Positions 1 to 11,000 of a stretch of DNA of 64,000 nucleotides are shown piece by piece. The DNA lies in assembly GCA_019118745.1 (NCBI GenBank), contig DWYJ01000072.1, forward strand, positions 1 to 64,000, in the 5' to 3' direction. Each line of letters starts with the position of its first letter. Position 1 is the first letter of the stretch. The stretch is from Candidatus Desulfovibrio gallistercoris (GTDB lineage Bacteria > Desulfobacterota > Desulfovibrionia > Desulfovibrionales > Desulfovibrionaceae). The translations under genes were made by a program, and so were the position numbers. The notes beneath the pieces are model-generated. The model did no database searches. It was not told the origin of the DNA and was given only the letters and a program-made list of their open reading frames with translations.

Positions 1-801
1 GGCGTGAGCACCGGCGTTGGGCTTGAATTCGCCGCCCACGTAGGCTTTCACGGCGTCCTGGTCGATCTTGATGTCGTCCTTCCAGGTGCCGACCACGGCG
101 AAGTCGGAACGGGCCATGGCACAGACGCAGCCGTTGGGGCAGCCGTCGAATTTGAACTTGAACTTGTAGGGGAAGGCCGGGCGGTGCAGCTCGTCCTGGT
201 AGTCCATGGTGAGCTGGTAGCACATGTCCTGCGTGTTGTAGCAGGCGTATTCGCAGCGGGACTGACCGAGGCAGGCTTCGGGGGTACGCAGGTTGGAGCC
301 GGAACCACCGAGGTCCACGTTCATCTTGTGGGTCAGTTCGTGGAAGATTTCTTCCAGCTGCGGGGTCTGGGTGCCGAGCAGCACGATGTCGCCGGTGGAA
401 CCGTGCATGTTGGTCAGACCGGAACCGCGCAGATCCCAGATGTCGCACAGGTCACGCAGGAATTTGCTGTGGTAGTACTTGGCCGCGGGCTGGGCCACAC
501 GCACCGTGTGGAAGTGGGCCACGCCGGGGAACTTTTCGGGCTGGTCGCAGTAACGGCCGATGACGCCGCCGCCGTAACCGAACACGCCCACGATGCCGCC
601 GTGCTTCCAGTGGGTTTCCTTTTCTTCATAGGAGAGCTCAAGGACGCCGAGCAGATCTTCGGGGCAGTCGACCGGGATCTGATAGTCGAGGCCCTTCGGA
701 TTGGCGGCGCGGTTGGCCGCTTCCTGTTTGATGTCGGACACGAAGCTCGGCCAGGGGCCGCTTTCCAGCTGGTCCAACAGGGGGGTTGCATGTTTCGCCA
801 T
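1..801 (-). CDS. dsrA: Dissimilatory sulfite reductase alpha subunit, 3' end outside window
   Basis: DsrA with DsrB forms the siroheme and iron-sulfur enzyme that reduces sulfite in the last step of sulfate respiration in the cytoplasm. The 267 visible residues begin [17 protein letters not shown] and match Desulfovibrio DsrA closely. The two Cys motifs that bind the siroheme-coupled 4Fe-4S cluster are present: C-x5-C (CLGQSRC) and C-x3-C (CPNGC). The C-terminal ferredoxin domain and dsrB should lie beyond base 1. An ATG lies at 805-807, but GGAGGT (808-813) would abut it; the ATG at 799-801 has 6-nt spacing, so it is chosen. The gene diverges from the 1207 operon. Confidence 0.97.
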   Translation of the reverse strand, partial: MAKHATPLLDQLESGPWPSFVSDIKQEAANRAANPKGLDYQIPVDCPEDLLGVLELSYEEKETHWKHGGIVGVFGYGGGVIGRYCDQPEKFPGVAHFHTVRVAQPAAKYYHSKFLRDLCDIWDLRGSGLTNMHGSTGDIVLLGTQTPQLEEIFHELTHKMNVDLGGSGSNLRTPEACLGQSRCEYACYNTQDMCYQLTMDYQDELHRPAFPYKFKFKFDGCPNGCVCAMARSDFAVVGTWKDDIKIDQDAVKAYVGGEFKPNAGAHA

Positions 802-988
802 TGCCATACCTCCACGTGGTTTTTGTGTATCACGGCGTTGCGTGATGTGCCTTCATGCGTGTGCGGAACCTGTGCTCCGAAATGGCCGCGGCAGGCCCGC
901 AGGCGCCGATTGCCATTTTTTTCACGCCGGAGCTGCCTCCGGGGGATTCTTGCGTTTCCCCCTTTCGCGGTCTGTGCCGGGAAATGGG

Positions 989-1012
989 GAATGCCGTTTG
1001 CGGGCGGCATTC
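989..1012 (-). promoter_or_regulatory. Hairpin in the predicted dsrA 5' leader
   Basis: GAATGCCG and CGGCATTC form a perfect 8-bp stem with an 8-nt loop just downstream of the predicted dsrA start site. No T run follows, so it looks more like a leader stem (stability or protein binding) than a terminator. Confidence 0.35.
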
Positions 1013-1033
1013 AGGGCAACTCTTTCTCTGCGG

Positions 1034-1062
1034 CCTATAACGTATTTTTTCGAGGAACACAA
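1034..1062 (-). promoter_or_regulatory. Candidate dsrA promoter with long leader
   Basis: On the minus strand TTGTGT (1057-1062) and TATAGG (1034-1039) are separated by 17 bp, a plausible sigma70 promoter. It would start transcription near 1026 and leave a leader of about 225 nt before dsrA. This is pattern recognition only. Confidence 0.4.
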
Positions 1063-1119
1063 CCGCTGACGGCGTACGACTTTTTTTCACAAAATTTCCC
1101 GGCCCGGCGTGGGGCGCAC

Positions 1120-1149
1120 TTGGCAAGCTCCTGTCTTTGGGGCTATACA
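1120..1149 (+). promoter_or_regulatory. Candidate promoter for the 1207 operon
   Basis: TTGGCA (1120-1125) and TATACA (1144-1149) are spaced by 18 bp, upstream of the first gene of the rightward operon. They sit back to back with the dsrA promoter candidate. Confidence 0.45.
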
Positions 1150-1206
1150 TGGCCTGTCGCAAGCCCTTGCGGCGCGAACGCTCCAAAAGCAAGCAGAGGA
1201 AAACGC

Positions 1207-1476
1207 ATGAAGGACTCACTGGGCCTCTACTACAATCCGCAGGCCGGCAATCCCGGCGTGCGCGTCTACGTGCGGCGCGAGCCGGACGGCAGCGTGGCTT
1301 TCCGCCTCTGGCGGCAGGACCTGCCCGAAGCCTGGGAGCGTCATGGCTGGGTGCCCTATGCCGTCCTTGAGAACGCGGCCCGTCTCTACCGCGAGGAGCG
1401 CAACCCCGATGCCGACCCGCTGCGCCTGTACGACATCCGGGTGGCGGAGGCGCTGCTGCAAGAGGAGGGCCGGTGA
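1207..1476 (+). CDS. Small conserved-looking protein of unknown function
   Basis: An 89-residue soluble protein that I do not recognise. It is rich in Arg, Trp and Tyr, has no signal peptide, transmembrane segment or Cys, and ends in an acidic helix (LLQEEGR). The ATG at 1207 follows a promoter-like pair at 1120-1149. Its stop overlaps the GTG start of the next gene by four bases, so the two are translationally coupled. Its position directly divergent from dsrA suggests a lineage-specific partner gene, but nothing in the sequence gives a function. Confidence 0.75.
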   Translation: MKDSLGLYYNPQAGNPGVRVYVRREPDGSVAFRLWRQDLPEAWERHGWVPYAVLENAARLYREERNPDADPLRLYDIRVAEALLQEEGR

Positions 1477-2315
1477 GCGAGCGCTGGCTGCTGGCCCGCC
1501 GGGCCTATTTCGTTCGCGATCTCGTGCGGGACTACTGCACGGTCTATCTCGGCATCGAGGAACAGAACCGCCTGTTCACGCGCGACGGGCTCGTTTCCTA
1601 CGCAGCCCTGCGCGATCTGCTGGGCGAGGTCAACCGCAAGGGCGTTTTCTGGCGTCTCAAGGATACGGCGCATCATCTTTTCCGGCAGATGGTCGAGCAA
1701 CCGGCCGAGGACGCCATCCTGCTCTGGCAATATGCGGGCAGCGCCGCTCCCAGCGGCGTGACCGTGCAGACGCCGGTGGAGGCGCTGCTGGACTGGTGCA
1801 TCGGCTATGCCTTCCATGAATGCGCCAAGCTGCGCGAGGACGCCTTCCAGCGGCAGCACTATTCCAGCCGTCTGGCCCAGCTCGCCCGGACGCCGTCCGT
1901 GACGGACGACCTGTACGATCCCCTGCGCGAGCTCTCCGCGCAGACCAATGAAAGTTCGGCCCGCGAGCTGCACCGCATCCTCTATGTGCTGCGGCACGGG
2001 CTCTTCCTGTTCACGTGCTATCTGGAAGGAGAGGGCGGGAACCGCCACCTGGCCCGCTGGCTCGCCGTGGAGGAAGATACCGCCCGCCGGGCCTTCGGCG
2101 AGTGTTATCCCACGCTCCTGCGGGCCCTGTACGGCGAGCGTCCCCATCGTCTGTTCCGTCTGGCGGCGGAGAACCTGCTGGACGCGGGGCGTCCGGGCGA
2201 GGCCCGGCAGCTGCTGCTGCGCGCGCAGTCCCAGCACCGCCTGGACGAAGAGGGCCTGTCGCTCCTCCATACGCTGGATGCGGCCGAAAGCCATCTGGAG
2301 AGTGCGGCGTCATGA
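1473..2315 (+). CDS. Unknown 280-residue helical protein
   Basis: A soluble, mainly helical protein with no recognised domain, signal peptide or membrane segment. The start is GTG at 1473 inside the stop of the preceding gene (GTGA), and its own stop overlaps the rlpA start as ATGA. The C-terminal third (DAGRPGEARQLLLRAQ) looks like a TPR-type helical hairpin, which is weak evidence of a protein-binding scaffold. Being locked between an unknown 89-residue protein and rlpA suggests an envelope or division-related role, but this is inference. Confidence 0.75.
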   Translation: MSERWLLARRAYFVRDLVRDYCTVYLGIEEQNRLFTRDGLVSYAALRDLLGEVNRKGVFWRLKDTAHHLFRQMVEQPAEDAILLWQYAGSAAPSGVTVQTPVEALLDWCIGYAFHECAKLREDAFQRQHYSSRLAQLARTPSVTDDLYDPLRELSAQTNESSARELHRILYVLRHGLFLFTCYLEGEGGNRHLARWLAVEEDTARRAFGECYPTLLRALYGERPHRLFRLAAENLLDAGRPGEARQLLLRAQSQHRLDEEGLSLLHTLDAAESHLESAAS

Positions 2316-3022
2316 GGCGCATACTGCACGGCATCGGCCTTTTCCTTGCCGTCGTCTGCATCTGCCAGCTCTGCGCCTGCGGTTCCTCCTCCTGGCGCAA
2401 GGGCGGGGTGCCCGGCTCCAAGCCCTATACGGTGCGCGGCAAGACCTATTATCCGCTCAAATCGGCGCATGGTTTCGTGGAAGAGGGCGTGGCCTCCTGG
2501 TACGGCCCCGGCTTCCACGGCAAGACCACGGCCAGCGGCGAGCGCTTCAATCAGTACGCCCTGACGGCGGCCCACAAGATCCTGCCGCTGGATACCAAGG
2601 TGCGCGTCACCAATCTTTCCAACGGCCGGTCCCTCATCGTCCGCATCAATGACCGCGGCCCCTTTGTGGATGACCGCGTCATCGACCTTTCCAAAGCCTG
2701 CGCCCAGCGTCTGGGCGTCATCGGCAAGGGCACGGCCCGCGTCCGCATCCAGAGCCTGACCGGCATCCCCCAGATCAAGGAGGATGGCGACATGGTCGGC
2801 GATTACTTCGTGCAGGTGGGGGCCTTCGGCGTCAAGGACAACGCCCAGGGACTCATCAGCAAGCTCACCGCGGCGGGCTACACGGGACGGCTCATTTTCG
2901 GCAGCAACAACCTGTGGAACGTGCAGGTGGGGCCGTGGCCGGATACCGCCAAGGCCAAGGCGATGCAGGAATTGCTCAAGCGGATCTATCCGCATGCCTT
3001 CGTGGTCGGGGGCGGCAACTAG
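2312..3022 (+). CDS. rlpA: RlpA-family septal ring lipoprotein
   Basis: A 236-residue lipoprotein. A signal peptide ends in a lipobox-like LCAC near residue 23. A double-psi beta-barrel follows (about 55-150), with GVASWYGPGFHGKTTASGE and INDRGPF, the catalytic signature of RlpA lytic transglycosylases. A C-terminal SPOR domain (about 163-232) begins YFVQVGAF; such domains bind denuded septal peptidoglycan. It probably cleaves glycan strands in the periplasm during division. The ATG overlaps the upstream stop by four bases. Its TAG stop is shared with a family A repeat that begins at 3021. Confidence 0.92.
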   Translation: MRRILHGIGLFLAVVCICQLCACGSSSWRKGGVPGSKPYTVRGKTYYPLKSAHGFVEEGVASWYGPGFHGKTTASGERFNQYALTAAHKILPLDTKVRVTNLSNGRSLIVRINDRGPFVDDRVIDLSKACAQRLGVIGKGTARVRIQSLTGIPQIKEDGDMVGDYFVQVGAFGVKDNAQGLISKLTAAGYTGRLIFGSNNLWNVQVGPWPDTAKAKAMQELLKRIYPHAFVVGGGN

Positions 3023-3305
3023 GGTCTGTTGACTCTATTCGCTGTCTGTTTGGGGGGAAGGGGAACCCCTCCGCCGGCGCGAGAGGGGTTCCCCTTCCCC
3101 CCAAGCCCCCCATCCCTTCCCCAGCGCGCTTTTATCAGGGGAAAAAGCAGGGGAGGGGGGTATGTACGCTTGATTTTCGTATCTACTGAAATAATTGGTG
3201 AAATTTGTTTTGGTGGGCTCTGAACGATGCAGGGGCCTTACGGGCATCGACGCAGAGCGAGGGGTGCCTCTTCCCCAAAAAGCAACGAACAGCGGCAACA
3301 GCACC
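3021..3305 (+). repeat. Family A palindromic repeat, copy 1 plus a degenerate second copy
   Basis: The element starts with AG of the rlpA TAG stop (AGGGTCTGTTGACTC). It carries a large palindrome (GGGGAAGGGGAACCCCTC paired with the reverse motif at 3081-3101) and ends near 3221 with GGGCTCT. A decayed second piece (3222-3305) repeats the GCATCGACGCAGAGCGAGGGG module seen at 17016-17040. Its 5' half can fold into a very stable stem, so it may also end rlpA transcription. Confidence 0.75.
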
Positions 3306-3327
3306 TGCGCGGTCCGTCGGCCGGGCC

Positions 3328-5530
<2,203 letters not shown>

Positions 5531-5756
5531 CCGGCATCAGACAGGGCGGCCGCCCGCACGCATCCCCCCAAAAAAGACGGGCCGCCGCCGCGGCTGTCCA
5601 GGCGGGGAAATGCCCTGCCGTCACGACCTTTTTTGCGGATGCCAGAGCCCTCCGTGCGACCGGTAACGGATACGCCGGAGGGTCTTGCGTCACGAGAAGG
5701 GGAGGAGACGGCAGGAGAGGAGCCCGTCCGCCGCTCGCCGCACGACGGAACAGCCT

Positions 5757-6653
5757 GTGACCTTTCGCCGACTCCTTCTCATTGCGGGAACGCTGCTGAT
5801 CCTCTTTCTGGGCATGTTCACCTGGAATCAGCGCACGCGCGCCCTGGACGATTTTGCCGGGATGCTGGGGCTGGAAGTCACAGGCACGGTGCTCTCTTTC
5901 GTGCATGCCGTGGAAAGCGGCATCAGCGAGACGTGGGACCATTATTTCGATCTCGTGGGCGTGCGTGAGGAGAATCAGCGCCTCAAGGCCCGGCTGGAAG
6001 AGCTCGAAGCCCGCATGATGGCCGCCGGCGAGGATCTGGCCGAGCTGCGCCGCCTGCGCAAGCTGCTGGAGCTGCCCGTGGACGAGGCCTGGAAGCCCGT
6101 GGGCGCGCGCGTGCTGGCCGGGCGCATGGGCCCCAACGGTCTTTTGGACAGCATCACCATCAACCGGGGCTACAGCACCGGCGGACGGCCGGGCACGCCG
6201 GTGGTGACGCAGCTTGGCCTGGTGGGCCGGGTGCTGCGCGCCAGCCCGCATTCGGCCACGGTGCTCCTGCTGACCGACCCCGGCAGCCGCATAGCCGTTT
6301 TTTCGCAGGAGGGCCGCGTCTCCGGCATCCTGGCCGGGCAGGGGGTGCATCAGCATCTTGAGGTCCGTTTCGCCCAGCTCGGCACGCCGGTCAGCCCCGG
6401 CGAGGTGCTCGTCACCTCCGGGCTGGACGGCAAGTACCCCAAGGGCATCCCCGTGGCCCGCGTCATCAGCGCCGAGCCTTCCAACTACAATCAGTTCCTG
6501 ACCATCAAGGCGCAGCCGCTGGTGGATCTGCGCAACCTTGAGGAAGTGCTCCTGCTGGAATCCACGGGCATCGTCCGCCCCAACCTGCCCAGCGGGCCGC
6601 CACCGGAATTCGTGGGGCCGCCGCTGCCCGCCACGGCCCAGCCGCTGCCATGA
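5757..6653 (+). CDS. mreC: Rod-shape protein MreC
   Basis: A bitopic inner-membrane protein whose periplasmic part links MreB to PBP2. There is one N-terminal transmembrane helix (LLLIAGTLLILFLGMF), a coiled coil rich in Leu and Glu (about residues 60-105), then the MreC beta-barrel domain with GLVGRVL, LLLTDPGSRIAV and LVTSGLDGKYPKGIPV. The C-terminus is a Pro-rich tail. The start is uncertain: GTG at 5757 gives a typical N-terminus (VTFRRLLL), whereas TTG at 5685 has a better ribosome site (GGAGGG) and would add 24 basic residues. The stop overlaps mreD by four bases. Confidence 0.93.
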   Translation: MTFRRLLLIAGTLLILFLGMFTWNQRTRALDDFAGMLGLEVTGTVLSFVHAVESGISETWDHYFDLVGVREENQRLKARLEELEARMMAAGEDLAELRRLRKLLELPVDEAWKPVGARVLAGRMGPNGLLDSITINRGYSTGGRPGTPVVTQLGLVGRVLRASPHSATVLLLTDPGSRIAVFSQEGRVSGILAGQGVHQHLEVRFAQLGTPVSPGEVLVTSGLDGKYPKGIPVARVISAEPSNYNQFLTIKAQPLVDLRNLEEVLLLESTGIVRPNLPSGPPPEFVGPPLPATAQPLP

Positions 6654-7120
6654 ACATGTTGCGTCATGTATGCTGGTGGGCGGCCTTCATCGTGGCCGGC
6701 ATAGCCCTGCAAGCCGCCGTACCGGGGCTGGACGCCTTTGCCGTGGGCCTTATCCTGCTGCTGGAAGACCGGGACTACCGCAACCTGGCATGGCTGTTGC
6801 CGGTCTTCATCATCCTGCAGGAAGGCATGGGCACCGGGCTCTTCGGCAGCAGCGTGGCCTGGTACACGGCCCTTGTCCTGCTCTACAAGCTGGGCCGCTG
6901 GCTGTTCGAAGTGAACAATTTTTTCTTTGTCCTGCTGCTTTCCTCCTGGTTCGGCGCGGCCTATTTCGGCATCGCCTGGCTGATGGCGCCCCTGCAGGAC
7001 GTTCCCGGCTTCGATGCGCAGGGGACATTGGACAAGAGTCTCATTCAGGCGCTCTATGTGCCCGTGGCCTGGTGGCTGCTGGCCGGTCTGCGCCGCTGGG
7101 TATTGCCGCGTGAAGAATAA
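6650..7120 (+). CDS. mreD: Rod-shape membrane protein MreD
   Basis: A 156-residue inner-membrane protein with about five hydrophobic helices, as expected for MreD, which works with MreC and RodA in elongation. The ATG at 6650 overlaps the mreC stop (ATGA); a second in-frame ATG follows two codons later. The 3' end overlaps mrdA by 11 bp, so the cluster is tightly coupled. Sequence conservation in MreD is low, and the assignment rests mainly on position, size and hydropathy. Confidence 0.88.
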   Translation: MNMLRHVCWWAAFIVAGIALQAAVPGLDAFAVGLILLLEDRDYRNLAWLLPVFIILQEGMGTGLFGSSVAWYTALVLLYKLGRWLFEVNNFFFVLLLSSWFGAAYFGIAWLMAPLQDVPGFDAQGTLDKSLIQALYVPVAWWLLAGLRRWVLPREE

Positions 7121-9248
7121 CCATCCCGCCGATCCCTCCCGCAGCTCCACGCTGCAGCAGCCGGAAAAGTCCCGGCGTTCCCGCTGGTTCGGGCCGCAGC
7201 AGGTGGACAATGAAGGGTACCAGCCGCCCCGTACCGGGGCTCTGCTGCTGCAGGGACTGGTGGCCATCTTTTTTTTCGTCTTTGTTTCCCGCTTCTGGTA
7301 TCTGCAGATGCACCGGGGCGAGGAGTTCTCGCGTCAGGCCCAGGCCAACCGTCTGCGTGAAGAACGCATCTTCGCCCCGCGCGGCCGCATCCTCGACGAC
7401 AGCGGCAAGGTGCTGGCCGACAACCGCACGGCCTGCGGGCTGGCGCTCATCCGCGAGGACTGCAACGACATCCCCGCGACCCTGGCCCAGATCAGCCAAT
7501 GGACCGGCATCCCCCTGGAACAGGTCTGGGAAAAGTATCAGGTCGACCGCTTCAAGGTGAAGTCCTTCGAGCCGCTGCTCATGGTCACGGACATGGATTT
7601 CGAGCTGGTGGCCCGCATCGAGGCCGAGCTCATCGACTGGCCGGGGCTGGAGATCTCGGTGCACAGCAAGCGCAGCTATCCGGAAAAGGACCTCTTTGCC
7701 CACGTGCTCGGCTATGTGGCCGAAGCCAACGAGAAGGAGATGGAAAAGGATCCGGATCTGGCCATGGGCGATCTGGTGGGCAAGCAGGGGCTCGAATACA
7801 AGCTGGAGCAGCGGCTGCGCGGCCGCAAGGGCCTGTATGGCGTGGAGGTGGACGCGCACGGCCGCATGCTGGGCAAGACCCTGCGTGAGGAGCCTCGCAG
7901 CGGCGAGGAGATCAGCCTCTCCCTCGACCGCGATCTGCAGGAGACCGCCTGGAACGCTCTGTCCGGTGAGGCGGGCTGCGTGGTGGTCATGGAGCCGGAC
8001 ACGGGCAAGCTGCGGGCGCTGGTCACCTCGCCGGCCTACGACAACAATCTTTTTGCCGCGGGCATCTCCAAACGCGACTGGGACGCCCTGCGGACCAGCA
8101 ACCGTTTCCCGCTGCAAAACCGCGTCATCCAGAGCGTCTATCCGCCGGGCTCGGTCTGGAAGCTGCTCATGGGCGTCTTTTTTCTGGAAAACGGCATCAG
8201 CCGCTATGAGACGGTCTTCTGTCCCGGTCAGGTCAAGCTGGGCAACCAGATCTTTCGTTGCTGGCGGCGCGGCGGACACGGCAGCATGAACCTCGAATCC
8301 GCCCTCATCAACTCCTGCGACGTCTATTTCTACATCATGGCCGAGCGGCTGGGCATCGACAAGCTGGAGGCCTTCGCCAAGGCCAGCGGCTTCGGTGCGC
8401 CCACGGGCATCGACCTGCCGCACGAGCGGTCCGGCCTCGTGCCCTCCCGCGAGTGGAAGCGCCGCCGCTTCAAGGCTCCCTGGGTGCGCGGCGAGACCTA
8501 CAACGTCTCCATCGGACAGGGCTATACCCTGGTGACGCCGGTGCAGATGGCCGTCTATGTGTCGGCCCTGCTCAACGGGGGCTATCTGCTCAAGCCCCAG
8601 CTGCTCAACGATGCGCCGCGTGAAGTGCGGGGAAAAGTGCCCGGCAGGCTGGAGACGCTGCGTTTCATCGTGGAGTCCATGCGCAAGACCGCCAACGGCG
8701 GCACGGCCCGCGTGGTGGGCCGCAAGGACGCCGACATGGGCGGCAAGACCGGGACGGCGCAGGTGGTCAAGCTCAAGATGAGCGGCGACCGCCGCCTGCG
8801 CACCGCGGAGATGGAGTACGCCCAGCGCGACCATGCCTGGATCGCCACCTGGGGCTACAAAAACGGCAAGGCCTATGTGGTCATCGTCATGGTGGAGCAT
8901 GGCGGCGGCGGTTCCAGCGTGGCCGGGCCCGTGGCCAAAAAAGTGTATGAGCATCTTTTCGGCCCGGATGCGGGCGCGCCGCAGGTCATCGCCGCCAGCC
9001 CCGAAGAAGAGGGCGTGCCGCAGAACCCCGTGCTGGCGCCGCCGGATCTGCCGGGCCTGCTGAAGCCGGTCGGGCAGGGACGCCAGCAGGGCGGACGGAC
9101 CCGCCGGGAGACCCGCGCGCCCGGGGCTGCGCTCGCGCCGCGTCCGGCCGCACCCGCTCTGCAGCCCCTGCCCGAGCGCCGCAGCGCGCCCCGCGGCAGG
9201 GTCATCGACCCGTCCGCGCCGCCGAGCCCGCTTGGCGGACAGCCCTAG
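7110..9248 (+). CDS. mrdA: Penicillin-binding protein 2 (elongasome transpeptidase)
   Basis: A class B PBP that crosslinks peptidoglycan during rod elongation with RodA. An N-terminal transmembrane helix (about 43-64) is followed by the PBP dimer domain and then the transpeptidase. The nucleophile is in S348-V-W-K351 (PPGSVWK), the second motif is S402-C-D, and the third is K546-T-G (GGKTGTAQV). The GTG at 7110 gives 712 residues. After the transpeptidase there is an unusual tail of about 95 residues rich in Pro, Arg and Ala, probably disordered. rodA follows 9 bp downstream. Confidence 0.95.
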   Translation: MKNNHPADPSRSSTLQQPEKSRRSRWFGPQQVDNEGYQPPRTGALLLQGLVAIFFFVFVSRFWYLQMHRGEEFSRQAQANRLREERIFAPRGRILDDSGKVLADNRTACGLALIREDCNDIPATLAQISQWTGIPLEQVWEKYQVDRFKVKSFEPLLMVTDMDFELVARIEAELIDWPGLEISVHSKRSYPEKDLFAHVLGYVAEANEKEMEKDPDLAMGDLVGKQGLEYKLEQRLRGRKGLYGVEVDAHGRMLGKTLREEPRSGEEISLSLDRDLQETAWNALSGEAGCVVVMEPDTGKLRALVTSPAYDNNLFAAGISKRDWDALRTSNRFPLQNRVIQSVYPPGSVWKLLMGVFFLENGISRYETVFCPGQVKLGNQIFRCWRRGGHGSMNLESALINSCDVYFYIMAERLGIDKLEAFAKASGFGAPTGIDLPHERSGLVPSREWKRRRFKAPWVRGETYNVSIGQGYTLVTPVQMAVYVSALLNGGYLLKPQLLNDAPREVRGKVPGRLETLRFIVESMRKTANGGTARVVGRKDADMGGKTGTAQVVKLKMSGDRRLRTAEMEYAQRDHAWIATWGYKNGKAYVVIVMVEHGGGGSSVAGPVAKKVYEHLFGPDAGAPQVIAASPEEEGVPQNPVLAPPDLPGLLKPVGQGRQQGGRTRRETRAPGAALAPRPAAPALQPLPERRSAPRGRVIDPSAPPSPLGGQP

Positions 9249-9257
9249 GAGAGTCTC

Positions 9258-10364
9258 ATGGACAAGCGCCTCCTCAGCCATCTCAACTGGAGCCTGCTGG
9301 CCTGCACTGTCCTGCTGTTCTTCCTGGGCGTGGGCAATCTTTTTTCCGCCAGCGCCATCCGCGTGGAGGACGGGCTGACCTTTTCCAGCTTTTACCAAAA
9401 GCAGCTCATCTGGGGGCTCTGCGGTCTGGGCTGCATGATCGTGGCCATGTGCTTCGACTACCGGCAGATCCGCAACCTCGCCTGGCCGTTCTGGCTGGTC
9501 TGCGTGGGGCTCCTGCTGCTCGTGCCGGTCATCGGGGTGACGACCATGGGGGCCAACCGCTGGATTTCCCTTGGCTTCATGAACCTGCAACCTTCCGAAC
9601 CCACCAAGCTCGCCGTCCTCGTGATGACGGCCCGTATCCTTGCCCAGCACAATCGTTCCCTGGGCTGGAAGGATTTCTTCAAGGTGCTGCTGGTGGGGCT
9701 CATACCCTGTGCGCTCATCCTGGAGCAACCTGACCTGGGGACGGGCACGCTGGTGCTGCTCATCATGGGCGGCATGATCCTCTTCCACGGGCTGCGCAGC
9801 TATGTGCTCAAGACCTGCTTCCTCGCGGTGCCCTGCGTGGCGGCGCTCATGTGGTTCGTGGTCATGCACGATTACCAGCGTCAGCGCATCCTCACCTTCC
9901 TTGATCCCGGATCGGACCCGCGCGGCGCGGGCTACCATATCCTGCAATCGCTCATCGCCATCGGCTCGGGGCAGATGTGGGGCAAGGGCTTCACCGAGGG
10001 CACGGCAGGGAAATTGCGCTTTTTGCCGGAGCGGCATTCGGACTTTGCCGTGGCCGTCTTTGGCGAGGAATGGGGCTTTGTGGGCTGCGTGGCGCTGGTG
10101 ACCCTGTTCTCGCTCTTCCTGCTGTCCATCTTCTCCACGGCCATGCAGGCCAAGGACAGGTTCGGCAGCTTGCTTGTGGTGGGGGTTTTCTTTTACTTCT
10201 TTTCACAGATCGTCATCAACATGGGCATGGTCATCGGCCTCATGCCCGTGGTAGGCATCCCGCTGCCTTTCATCAGTTATGGCGGCAGCGCCACAGTGGT
10301 CAACTTCACCCTGCTGGGCATCGTGCTGAACGTGTCCATGCGGCGGTTCATGTTCAAGGGATAA
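9258..10364 (+). CDS. rodA: Peptidoglycan glycosyltransferase RodA
   Basis: A 368-residue polytopic SEDS protein (about ten helices) that polymerises lipid II in the elongasome with PBP2. Family signatures are present: ANRWISLGFMNLQPSEPTKLA, ILEQPDLGTG, the loop LPERHSDFAVAVFGEEWGF, and GIPLPFISYGGSA near the C-terminus. The Asp of QPDLGT region and the Glu of FGEEWG are the conserved acidic residues of SEDS enzymes. AGGAG lies just upstream of the ATG at 9258. It is cotranscribed with mrdA and probably with the bactofilin 6 bp downstream. Confidence 0.96.
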   Translation: MDKRLLSHLNWSLLACTVLLFFLGVGNLFSASAIRVEDGLTFSSFYQKQLIWGLCGLGCMIVAMCFDYRQIRNLAWPFWLVCVGLLLLVPVIGVTTMGANRWISLGFMNLQPSEPTKLAVLVMTARILAQHNRSLGWKDFFKVLLVGLIPCALILEQPDLGTGTLVLLIMGGMILFHGLRSYVLKTCFLAVPCVAALMWFVVMHDYQRQRILTFLDPGSDPRGAGYHILQSLIAIGSGQMWGKGFTEGTAGKLRFLPERHSDFAVAVFGEEWGFVGCVALVTLFSLFLLSIFSTAMQAKDRFGSLLVVGVFFYFFSQIVINMGMVIGLMPVVGIPLPFISYGGSATVVNFTLLGIVLNVSMRRFMFKG

Positions 10365-10370
10365 ACATCT

Positions 10371-10742
10371 ATGGTCAAATGGGGGTTGAGCGTGGGCAAG
10401 GACGAAATCAACGCTTTTCTTGGAGCGGGGACCGTTTACGAAGGCAAGCTGACCTTTCAGGGCTCCGTGCGCATCGACGGGGTCTTCTCCGGCGAGATCA
10501 CCAGCGACGGGACGCTCATCGTCGGCAAGGACGCGCAGATCTCCGGCACGTTCCATGTCGGGGAGCTCATGCTTTCCGGCAATATGCGCGGCGATGTGGT
10601 GGCCAAGCGGCGTGTGGTGGTCCACAGCACGGGCGTGCTGGACGGGACGCTGCATACGTCCTGTCTGCTGACGGAAGAGGGCGGCATCATCGACGGTCAG
10701 ATCTTCATGAAGAAAGGCAGCCCCGAAAAATCCGGCAACTAG
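10371..10742 (+). CDS. Bactofilin-family cytoskeletal protein
   Basis: A 123-residue polymer-forming bactofilin. The centre has repeated short beta-strand motifs (GTVYEGKLTFQGSVRIDG, GEITSDGTLIVGKDAQISG) that make the right-handed beta-helix of this family, flanked by short charged ends. Bactofilins form nucleotide-independent filaments on the inner membrane and organise cell-wall enzymes or cell curvature. It starts 6 bp after rodA, so it probably belongs to the elongasome operon. A family C hairpin follows immediately after the stop and is the likely terminator. Confidence 0.9.
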   Translation: MVKWGLSVGKDEINAFLGAGTVYEGKLTFQGSVRIDGVFSGEITSDGTLIVGKDAQISGTFHVGELMLSGNMRGDVVAKRRVVVHSTGVLDGTLHTSCLLTEEGGIIDGQIFMKKGSPEKSGN

Positions 10743-10834
10743 CCGGGAAGAGAGATTTTTTTCGGGGAGGGAAACCTTTTGTGAACAAAAGGTTCTCCCT
10801 CCCCGAACCCCTCCCTTCCAAAAAACTTTACAGA
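10743..10834 (+). repeat. Family C hairpin repeat, copy 1 (likely terminator)
   Basis: Directly after the bactofilin stop comes a T run, then GGGAGGGAAACC-TTTTGTGAACAAAA-GGTTCTCCCTCCC, a near-perfect long stem with GTGAAC at its centre. It ends with AAAAAACTTTA. The same design appears inverted at 11263-11347. It probably acts as a terminator or mRNA 3' barrier. Confidence 0.7.
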
Positions 10835-11000
10835 GCACTGAGCGGACAACGTGACCCGGCAGGGCGTCGCGCAGATGCTCCGTCCCCCGGCAGGGCCTGC
10901 GGGCCTTGTGTCTCCTTTCTTTTGCCGTTGGATAGCGGCTTCATCTAGACGGATTCGCATTGAAATCGTGTCCAATTTCCATGCTGACGCTGCCCTCACC

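Noticed and set aside
7041..10037. A 998-codon open frame on the minus strand opposite mrdA and rodA
   Set aside because: Composition and position show it is the reverse-frame shadow of PBP2 and RodA.
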